This document shows, one piece after another, positions 14,576 through 21,101 of a stretch of DNA of 21,101 nt (the stretch's first letter is position 1; every line of letters starts with the position of its first letter). Both the position numbers and the translations under genes were made by a program. This DNA is from an uncultured Anaerolineae bacterium (GTDB lineage: Bacteria > Chloroflexota > Anaerolineae > Anaerolineales > Villigracilaceae): NCBI GenBank assembly GCA_903854805.1, contig CAINXK010000423.1, positions 1-21,101 of the forward strand, read 5' to 3'. Under the pieces are notes generated by a model. It was not told where the DNA came from. It ran no database searches and saw nothing but the letters and a program-made list of their open reading frames with translations.

Positions 14576-15871
14576 ATGACCAAAATTCTGAACGAAACCC
14601 ACCAGCACGGCTTCTTTTTTTCTACAGAAAGCCAGGGGAATGATTTATTAAAAATCGCTATTCCCCCGGATGAAATTTTCCATAGTTGTCGCCTGACTAT
14701 TCTTGATAGCCATTTCGGGGGTTCTGCAAAATTGGTGTCTTCACCATCTTTTGGACAGGTTGGGAGTGGTGAAATCGTTGTCTCATGGTTATGCTCGGAC
14801 AACGCAGAAGTTAAATACCAACTGGAAGCTTTCTCGTGCCCTAATAACGCTGAAGCAAAAGCTATCCCAGTTACCCGCCAAATGACCGATTTTTTACCAA
14901 GCCGTAATGGTTGGCCTTTCGACAATAGCTTTGAAGCAGTTCCACCTTTCAAGCTAATCGGGGAGCTCAGGTACGGAGATGCGTCAAAAGGTTTGTGTGG
15001 TGGGATGGTGTATGCAGCTTTGGATTACTTTCTGGCAGGGTTGAACCTCCCCCAGGTTGCCGATCAGGACATCTCCGTTCGTTATAAATCGCCATTACAT
15101 GGTCCGATATTTGACTATCTCAGTAAACGCTTATTTAACAGCTTTGACATCCCTGCAGGTGTATGGAATTATATTGAACTAATGAATCCGAGCTTCCCGG
15201 ATTTCCAAACCAGCAAGAGTCGTTTGCTGATGGCGCCGCGCAATCGAGCCTGGCGGATAGTGAGACAGGAGTGGCCGGTCATTAAGGCGAAACTGGATAC
15301 CGGACAACCCTGCCCTTTAGGTTTGATCCGCATTAAATCATCCGAGCTTTCAAGATTGGGCGAAAACCACCAGGTACTGGCATATGGATACGACTTGAAA
15401 GACGATGACCTTACCCTCTTTATCTACGATCCGAACTTCCACAACAACGACAACGTCACCTTGAAACTAAATATTGGGAACCCGGAACGTAAAACCAGCA
15501 TTAACTATTTCGACAACAAGCCTGTTGAATGCTTCTTCCAACCAAACTATACCTTTACCATGCCGCCAGATAGTAACATTGTGCCTGGGCGGATCATCCT
15601 TTTTGAAGATGAGAATTTTTGCGGTAAATCCATTGATGTTATGCGGGAACAATCTGATTTGAGCGTGTACAAGGCCGGTAATTTCGATAACCGCACATCC
15701 TCGTTTGTAATCCTGAGCGGTAAGTGGAGTTTCTACTTAAAGGCGAGCTACGACACCCCAGTCATGCATAAAGGGTCACCGCTCGTTTTAGTTCCCGGCT
15801 CGTATGCAAAGGTGTCTGACCTCGGCATTCTGGATAACGAGATCACATCGCTGAAGGCGGTGAATAAATAA
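14576..15871 (+). CDS. Papain-fold cysteine protease fused to a beta/gamma-crystallin domain
   Basis: This 431-residue protein starts at ATG 14576, with AGGAGG at 14564-14569 six bases upstream; a TTG ten codons earlier is in frame but unlikely. The middle part has the ordered residues of a papain-like peptidase: Cys141 in GLCGGM at a helix start, His265 in NHQVLAYGYD, and Asp285/Asn287 in IYDPNF. Residues about 338-430 form a beta/gamma-crystallin domain of two Greek-key motifs (GRIILFEDENFCGKSIDV, then KWSFYLKA to VLVPGSYAKVSDLG), a fold that in bacteria often binds calcium. The first 110 residues are unassigned. No signal peptide is seen, so it is probably cytosolic. Substrates are unknown. 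The catalytic assignment is by motif order only; amidase or transglutaminase-like activity is an alternative. Confidence 0.8.
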   Translation: MTKILNETHQHGFFFSTESQGNDLLKIAIPPDEIFHSCRLTILDSHFGGSAKLVSSPSFGQVGSGEIVVSWLCSDNAEVKYQLEAFSCPNNAEAKAIPVTRQMTDFLPSRNGWPFDNSFEAVPPFKLIGELRYGDASKGLCGGMVYAALDYFLAGLNLPQVADQDISVRYKSPLHGPIFDYLSKRLFNSFDIPAGVWNYIELMNPSFPDFQTSKSRLLMAPRNRAWRIVRQEWPVIKAKLDTGQPCPLGLIRIKSSELSRLGENHQVLAYGYDLKDDDLTLFIYDPNFHNNDNVTLKLNIGNPERKTSINYFDNKPVECFFQPNYTFTMPPDSNIVPGRIILFEDENFCGKSIDVMREQSDLSVYKAGNFDNRTSSFVILSGKWSFYLKASYDTPVMHKGSPLVLVPGSYAKVSDLGILDNEITSLKAVNK

Positions 15872-15922
15872 GTCACAAAGATCAAAGACAATCTGTAGAA
15901 TATTCGACCAAGGATGGGTGAA

Positions 15923-17122
15923 ATGAAAATTGCTCTGGCGTTGTCTGGCGGCGGGTATCGCGCCACTGTATTTCACTTGGGCATGATTGCGCGCCTGGCT
16001 GTGGACGAGAATGATTTATTGTCTCAGGTCACGCATTTATCGACTGTATCGGGCGGCAGTCTGTGCGGGGGATTGGTGTACACCCTCAACGGCTTCAAGT
16101 GGCCTGATGCAAATCAATATCTAAATGAGATCGTTCCCGAAGCTCGCCGCCTGCTTACCTCATTCGATGTGCAAGGAGCGTTGATCGGGCAAGCCCTTTC
16201 ACAAATCTGGACTCTTTTCCAGCCACGGACCGGCGCTCTTTCGCGCCTGATGCGCAAACAATGGGGCGTCACTGCGCGATTGGCAGATATTCCACAGGAA
16301 CCCCGCTGGCTGATCAATACTTGCTGTTATGAGACGGGGAAGAATTTCCGTTTTGAGCCGCACCGGATGGGAGATTACATCACCGGTTATGCCAGGCCAA
16401 AAGATTTCCTGCTGGCAGATGCGCTGGCGGCCTCAGCCGGCTTCCCTGGTTTGATTGGCTATCTTCCCCTGAAAACATCCGATTTCAGCTGGTACAAATA
16501 CAAAGATAAGATGGGTGAAAATCTTTTCCTGCCAGTCGACCACCCGCATGAGACAGTACCCATTCAGCCTGCTTTCAAAAAGCTGCACCTCTGGGATGGG
16601 GGCGCCTATGACAACCAGGGTCTCGAAGGGCTGATGGATTTTGAAACTGGCTGGCGTAGTAATATCGATTTTTTAGTGATCAGCGAAGCCACGCCAAAAG
16701 CTGACCCGGTCAATTATTCCTGGGGTGTGCCGGCGCTCTATCGCCTGGCGACCGGGATCATGATGGAACAGGTGCGCTCGCTGCGCGCCCGCGTTGTGAT
16801 TGAGCAAATGCGAAAGCACGCTCAGCCTGGCAGTTACGTGCGCATTGGCAACACTTGCGAGTATGTGCTTAATGCAGCCAACCAGCAGCAGTATTCCCCC
16901 AATATTGTTGAGCAATGCCTGGATTCGGATCAAGTGGAGCTTGCTGCGCACACCCCTACCATGATCCGTAAACTAACCCAGGAAGAATTTGAGCGGCTTT
17001 TCCGCCATGGTTATGAAACCTGTGATTACACACTCTTTGCTCACCATGCTGAACCGAATGCCAAACCAGTTCAATTCAAGTTTCTTGGATATGAAGCAGT
17101 GAAACCTCGCCTTGGCAAGTAA
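15923..17122 (+). CDS. Patatin-like phospholipase
   Basis: This protein of 399 residues has the patatin Ser-Asp dyad. The oxyanion loop SGGGYRA is at about 8-14, the nucleophile Ser43 lies in TVSGGS (the first Gly of the usual GxSxG is replaced, as in many bacterial patatins), and Asp225 lies in WDGGAYDNQG. It would release fatty acids from membrane phospholipids; in bacterial immune systems patatins often serve as membrane-destroying effectors. No signal peptide or membrane span. ATG 15923 is chosen because AAGGA at 15910-15914 is eight bases upstream; ATG 15914 is in frame but overlaps that site. It is the second gene of the effector operon, 51 bases after the cysteine protease gene, and could be switched on by proteolysis (inference). 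Confidence 0.92.
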   Translation: MKIALALSGGGYRATVFHLGMIARLAVDENDLLSQVTHLSTVSGGSLCGGLVYTLNGFKWPDANQYLNEIVPEARRLLTSFDVQGALIGQALSQIWTLFQPRTGALSRLMRKQWGVTARLADIPQEPRWLINTCCYETGKNFRFEPHRMGDYITGYARPKDFLLADALAASAGFPGLIGYLPLKTSDFSWYKYKDKMGENLFLPVDHPHETVPIQPAFKKLHLWDGGAYDNQGLEGLMDFETGWRSNIDFLVISEATPKADPVNYSWGVPALYRLATGIMMEQVRSLRARVVIEQMRKHAQPGSYVRIGNTCEYVLNAANQQQYSPNIVEQCLDSDQVELAAHTPTMIRKLTQEEFERLFRHGYETCDYTLFAHHAEPNAKPVQFKFLGYEAVKPRLGK

Positions 17123-17215
17123 AACGACAGAATTAATTGGCGTAACGATGAATAACTCAATCCAGATCATTTTGCACTACTAATGGCGCAAATGGTTCAA
17201 AAGGGAGCACACGGC

Positions 17216-19159
17216 ATGATCAATATTCCTGATTCAACTTCCAAAAAACCGGTTTTTCATATGCGGGAAACTCCTCCGCCGGCGAACCGGCGGCTGCGTG
17301 CGTTTGCAATTGACCCCAGCCTGAACCTTAACATGGATGACTGGTTGGTCAACCAGGTTGTGATCCGCGTCCCGTGGGAAGAAAAAGGCTTTGGCCCTGG
17401 CCCGCTTGGCGAATATCTGGATGTGGTGGATATCGACCCGGCAAGTGGGTTATTTTACCAACCCGTTAATCTGAACGACCTTCATCTCGTTGCTCAGGAT
17501 GGGCTGCCTCCGGACGAAGGCAATCCCCTATTCCACCAGCAAATGGTCTATGCGGTGGCGATGGCCACCATCAACCGCTTTGAGCGCGCTCTTGGGCGCT
17601 GCGCACTTTGGGCCCCACACATGACAGATTCTCAAGAAAACGAGCAAAGTTTTGTCAGACGTCTGCGCATTTACCCACATGCCATGCGTGAGGCGAACGC
17701 TTATTACAGCCCAAATAAAAAAGCGCTGCTTTTCGGTTATTTTCCCGCCAAGCCGGTTGAGCAGACTGGAATTTTGCCGAACGGCATCGTTTTCACCTGC
17801 CTCTCTCACGATGTGATAACCCACGAAACCACCCACGCCCTGCTGGATGGCCTGCAGCGCCTTTACGTTGAACCATCCAACCCGGATGTGCTGGCATTTC
17901 ACGAAGCTTTTTCTGACATTGTCGCTCTCTTCCAACACTTTACTTATCCTGAAGTGCTGCGCAGCCAGATCTCAAAAACCCATGGAGACCTGTCTGCCGA
18001 AAGCCTGCTCAGCCAGATTGCTCTGCAGTTTGGACAAGCTACCGGCGAGCGCGGTGCCCTACGTTCAGCAATCGGAAAACCGGACTCAGCTGCTTATCAA
18101 ACACAATTTGAGCCCCACAAGCGCGGAGCTTTACTGGTGGCCGCAGTGTTTGATGCATTTCTGGTTATTTATAAAGCCCGGATTGCTCCGATCTTAAGGC
18201 TGGCAACTGGTGGAACAGGGATCATTCCCACCGGCGCGCTGCCAGTAGAACTGGTCGATCGTCTGGCCGAAGAAGGCGCCAAGGTGGCCGGGCACGTATT
18301 GAATATCTGCATCCGCGCTCTCGACTATCTTTCATCGATGGATCCAACCTTTGGCGAATATCTACGCGCGCTCATCACAGCAGATGTTGATATGGTTCCA
18401 GATGATCCGCACAACTACCGGGTCGGCTTTATCGAAGCCTTCCGGCGCTATGCAATCTATCCCCGCGATGTGCGCAGCCTTTCCGTTGAAAGCCTGCTTT
18501 GGAACGAGCCTGATCCCGCAGTTCAGAAAATTCTGACTGGCATATTCCAGAAATATCGCCTTGCTAAAACGCTGACCCCTGACTGGGTCACTACATCGAA
18601 TCGCCAGCAAGTCTACAACCAATGCCTTGCAAGTCGCAAAAGCTTGCAAGATTTTTTAGATAAATTACCGAACGACCTGCAGACTGAAGAAATACTGCGC
18701 AATCTGTGGCTGTGTTCTGGCCCGAACGCGCCTAAAACAATTGTACAGAGAAAACCCGGTCAGCCGAAGATAGATGTTTTGTCCATCCGCCCAACTCATC
18801 GCATTTCCAATAGTGGGGACTCGCTGACCGACCTGGTCATCTCGATCCATCAACAGCGTTACGGCTATTTCGACGAGGAAAAACAAGCTGAAGCGGACAA
18901 AAATGGCCCGAAAGATGACCACCCTGATTTCATCGTTTATGGTGGCTGTACGCTGCTTGTTGACATAAGCACTTCGAAAGTGCGATATGCAATTGGCAAA
19001 CGGGTGGAGAGCGAACGGCGATTGAAAGCCCAACGAAAATACCTATTGGATCGGAACCGGGGATTGCTGTCAGGAACTTATTATGCCCAAGCCCGGGCCG
19101 CAATGGCCCCGGGTGATGATGCCTACGAACCGCTCGCTCTCATCCATGCCGGAGTATGA
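17216..19159 (+). CDS. Thermolysin-like (M4-type) gluzincin metalloprotease without secretion signal
   Basis: This 647-residue protein has zinc ligands His203 and His207 in the HETTH motif with catalytic Glu204, and the third ligand Glu230 in HEAFSDIVAL. That arrangement is the gluzincin pattern of thermolysin (HExxH, then NEAxSD). NAYYSPNKKALLFGYF, about 40 residues ahead, matches the substrate-edge strand of that family. Unlike classical M4 enzymes there is no signal peptide and no recognisable propeptide, so it likely acts inside the cell. About 300 residues after the catalytic part are less clear and end in a small alpha/beta region (about 540-625). ATG 17216 follows AAGGGAG (17201-17207) by eight bases; ATG 17183 has no such site. 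It sits 93 bases after the patatin gene and overlaps or nearly abuts the MBL gene. Confidence 0.85.
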   Translation: MINIPDSTSKKPVFHMRETPPPANRRLRAFAIDPSLNLNMDDWLVNQVVIRVPWEEKGFGPGPLGEYLDVVDIDPASGLFYQPVNLNDLHLVAQDGLPPDEGNPLFHQQMVYAVAMATINRFERALGRCALWAPHMTDSQENEQSFVRRLRIYPHAMREANAYYSPNKKALLFGYFPAKPVEQTGILPNGIVFTCLSHDVITHETTHALLDGLQRLYVEPSNPDVLAFHEAFSDIVALFQHFTYPEVLRSQISKTHGDLSAESLLSQIALQFGQATGERGALRSAIGKPDSAAYQTQFEPHKRGALLVAAVFDAFLVIYKARIAPILRLATGGTGIIPTGALPVELVDRLAEEGAKVAGHVLNICIRALDYLSSMDPTFGEYLRALITADVDMVPDDPHNYRVGFIEAFRRYAIYPRDVRSLSVESLLWNEPDPAVQKILTGIFQKYRLAKTLTPDWVTTSNRQQVYNQCLASRKSLQDFLDKLPNDLQTEEILRNLWLCSGPNAPKTIVQRKPGQPKIDVLSIRPTHRISNSGDSLTDLVISIHQQRYGYFDEEKQAEADKNGPKDDHPDFIVYGGCTLLVDISTSKVRYAIGKRVESERRLKAQRKYLLDRNRGLLSGTYYAQARAAMAPGDDAYEPLALIHAGV

Positions 19160-19164
19160 TTACC

Positions 19165-20661
19165 ATGACTACCCCAACCCTACCCCCTCAAGAATCAAAA
19201 ACTCAAAAAGCCGTGACCATTCGCATGTATCATCCGAGTGGGATTGGAGATTGCTTTTTGCTGTCCTTTCCACGTGATGACGGTGGCATGTTCAACATGC
19301 TCATCGACTGTGGCGTTTTGCAGGGTACCGATAAATCGGATCAAGTAATGACATCCATTGTGGAGGATATCGCTCAACAGACTGGCGGATGCCTGGATGT
19401 TCTGGCGGTGACACACCAGCATTGGGATCACATCTCCGGTTTCCATTATGCTGAAGAAGTTTTCCGAAAACAGTTGCGCGTACAGCAGATCTGGTTTGGC
19501 TGGCTGGAAAACCCGAATGACCAGAAAGCCCAGGATCTGGCCGAAAAAAAGCGCAAGATCCTGAAAAGCCTGGACGAGGCAGGCACCAAATTAGTTGGAA
19601 TGGCCAAGCATCCATCCAGCGAGCGCCGGGCGAAGGCTGTACTCTCCATCCTGCAACGCTTCAACGGTCAGGCCGGATTGGGTGATGGTACGCTGGCGGC
19701 AGGCAACAGGATCACCACTCAAAAGATAATGGAGATTGCCCGCAGCCTGTCCATCACCGAGCCGCAATATCTCAAGCCGGGCGGCAGCCCCATACCCCTG
19801 ACCGGTGTGGCGGGCGCGCGGGTGTATGTATTCGGCCCACCCACAAAATATCCATTTTTATTCCAATCCGATCCAAAATCAGGCCAGGCCTATGAACCGG
19901 TCCAAGTGGTCAATGAATTCACCCATTTTGAGAGCGCCATGGCCATGACTACTGCGGATGTACAAAATCTTTCCACAGATGAGCGGGAAGCAATGGAGCG
20001 CAGCCTGCCGTTTGGACGTGCTGCCGGGATAAAACTATCCGCTGAGACAGATGCTTCCAGGCAAACGCTGCCAAAATTCGTTCGTCGATACCAGGATGAG
20101 AATAAATGGCAGAGAATCGACGATGACTGGATGTGGTCCGTCGAAAACTTCGCGCTTAAATTGGACGGCGACACAAATAATACCAGCCTGGTGTTGGCAA
20201 TTGAAATTGGCAGCACAGGCAAGGTGCTGCTCTTTGCTGCTGACGCACAGATGGGCAACTGGTTGTCATGGAAAGATTTGGCATGGTCCGAAAAGAATGC
20301 GCAGGGCACACCGCTAAAAACAAGCGATCTTTTGAAGCGTGTTGTGCTATATAAGGTAGGGCACCATGGCAGTTTCAATGCCACCTTAAGCGAAGGTGGG
20401 CTGGAAGAGATGGAATCTGGTGAGCTGGTGGCGATGATCCCGGTTAACCGCGCCCAGGCTCAGGAAGAGGAATGGGAGATGCCCGCGCCTGCGCTGTTCA
20501 AGGCACTGCGAAATAAGACCCGTGGGCGGGTCATCCTGGCAGATCAGGGCCTACCAGATCCTCAAGAAGGCTGCCCCACTCCACCACCGGATTTTCAACC
20601 TAAAGTATTGCGGAGAAATGAAGAGATATTCTGCATCGAACATGTCATACCCTATGATTAA
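19165..20661 (+). CDS. ComEC-type metallo-beta-lactamase-fold hydrolase
   Basis: This protein of 498 residues carries the MBL metal motif HQHWDH (84-89), preceded by GDCFLLSF and a hydrophobic strand with LIDCG, as in the C-terminal domain of ComEC/Rec2. Further on are FAADAQ (metal-bridging Asp region) and YKVGHHGS, the ComEC-type histidine motif. Such stand-alone proteins are predicted nucleases or phosphodiesterases and are found with proteases in several predicted conflict systems. A long insert of about 190 residues separates the metal motifs. ATG 19165 has GGAG (19151-19154) ten bases upstream; ATG 19156 overlaps the previous stop (ATGA) but has GGAG only one base away. It is the last gene of the effector operon. 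No signal peptide or membrane helix. Confidence 0.88.
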   Translation: MTTPTLPPQESKTQKAVTIRMYHPSGIGDCFLLSFPRDDGGMFNMLIDCGVLQGTDKSDQVMTSIVEDIAQQTGGCLDVLAVTHQHWDHISGFHYAEEVFRKQLRVQQIWFGWLENPNDQKAQDLAEKKRKILKSLDEAGTKLVGMAKHPSSERRAKAVLSILQRFNGQAGLGDGTLAAGNRITTQKIMEIARSLSITEPQYLKPGGSPIPLTGVAGARVYVFGPPTKYPFLFQSDPKSGQAYEPVQVVNEFTHFESAMAMTTADVQNLSTDEREAMERSLPFGRAAGIKLSAETDASRQTLPKFVRRYQDENKWQRIDDDWMWSVENFALKLDGDTNNTSLVLAIEIGSTGKVLLFAADAQMGNWLSWKDLAWSEKNAQGTPLKTSDLLKRVVLYKVGHHGSFNATLSEGGLEEMESGELVAMIPVNRAQAQEEEWEMPAPALFKALRNKTRGRVILADQGLPDPQEGCPTPPPDFQPKVLRRNEEIFCIEHVIPYD

Positions 20662-20957
20662 AAATAATGCCTAAACCCCAGCCGCGCATGCATCACGATC
20701 AACTTGAGAAAAAGGGAACTCATGGCAATCTCGTTTCAGAGTGCCTAATCTGAGTTTAAAACACACCCAACCTGGATCATTGCGATTATGGGGAAAATAA
20801 TGATGGCGCTACGTTTCAGATTCATAATGTTCTCCCCGAACCACAGCCCAGGGCGTTGGCTGCGGTCTTTGTTCTGAACTTTCCTGGTCTCTTCATCAGC
20901 TAGCTGCCGGCAGCTGCCAGACAGACATTCCTGCCCACAGCAAGCTCAATCTTAATC
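20662..20957. other. Intergenic region after the effector operon
   Basis: No gene is convincing. It holds the putative terminator at 20841-20875 and a perfect 14-bp palindrome AGCTGCCGGCAGCT at 20902-20915 that lies just beyond the end of the convergent gene at the right edge. Confidence 0.5.
20841..20875 (+). terminator. Putative terminator of the effector operon
   Basis: CCACAGCC (20841-20848) pairs with GGCTGCGG (20858-20865) in seven of eight positions around a nine-base loop, followed by the U-rich TCTTTGTTCT. It lies about 180 bases after the MBL gene stop. Confidence 0.5.
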
Positions 20958-21101
20958 CTACACGCAATATTCAGCCCACTCCGTAATAAATTTCTGCTGC
21001 GCTTCTGCCAATGGAAGGTGGAGAAGAAAAGGCAGCGTTTCCAACCAGAAGCTGTTCACCCTGGCAAGCGCCTGATCCGGTGATTGCCCCTGAAGAATCA
21101 A
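20958..21101 (-). CDS. C-terminal end of an unrecognised protein, 5' partial
   Basis: On the - strand a frame is open from the right edge to TAG at 20958-20960, giving 47 residues with a protein-like composition (QGQSPDQALARVNSFWLE, then LPLAEAQQKFITEWAEYCV). It reads as amphipathic helices. The start lies outside the window. I do not recognise the family, and 47 codons are too few to exclude chance. Confidence 0.4.
   Translation of the reverse strand: MILQGQSPDQALARVNSFWLETLPFLLHLPLAEAQQKFITEWAEYCV

Overview
The window looks like a chromosomal piece of a Chloroflexota bacterium, probably Anaerolineae-like. This is inferred from gene content: a URO-D-family methyltransferase-type protein, a CBS-CHAT protein, and a two-component-type propeller receptor. 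There is no marker gene here to prove it. Base composition is close to balanced. No rRNA, tRNA, transposase or CRISPR array is visible.

Region 1 (1-6500, + strand) is a tightly packed metabolic operon. It holds the 3' part of a URO-D-family gene, a TetR-type regulator, an acyl-CoA ligase of the CaiC-like type, a class-C beta-lactamase-fold serine hydrolase and a PepD-like M20 dipeptidase. The genes are joined by GTGA/ATGA overlaps or short gaps. The operon tail is a decaying EamA (DMT) transporter gene with an internal deletion, a frameshift and an in-frame stop.

Region 2 (6788-13779, - strand) is a four-gene operon, read right to left. It encodes a surface lipoprotein, a 1153-residue membrane receptor, a cytosolic CHAT protease and a small three-helix membrane protein. 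The receptor has 14 propeller blades, a Y_Y_Y domain and one membrane span like a hybrid histidine kinase receptor, but its cytoplasmic output is a CHAT caspase-like protease. The cytosolic CHAT protease has an N-terminal CBS pair and a CHAT-associated beta-rich middle region.

Region 3 (13780-20661) starts with an intergenic stretch of about 800 bp. This carries a 93-bp element bounded by inverted repeats, an extended -10 promoter and a structured leader ending in a terminator-like hairpin. It is followed by four + strand hydrolase genes: a papain-fold cysteine protease fused to a beta/gamma-crystallin domain, a patatin phospholipase, a thermolysin-type gluzincin without a signal peptide, and a ComEC-type metallo-beta-lactamase-fold hydrolase. 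A putative terminator and the tail of a convergent gene close the window.

Regions 2 and 3 together form a divergent locus of eight genes. It has a sensor side (lipoprotein, propeller-CHAT receptor, CBS-CHAT) and an effector side (two further proteases, a lipase, an MBL hydrolase). My main hypothesis is an undescribed envelope-stress or anti-phage protease cascade, in which an outside signal activates CHAT proteases that in turn control membrane- and nucleic-acid-directed effectors. The domain calls rest on visible motifs. The cascade itself is inference.
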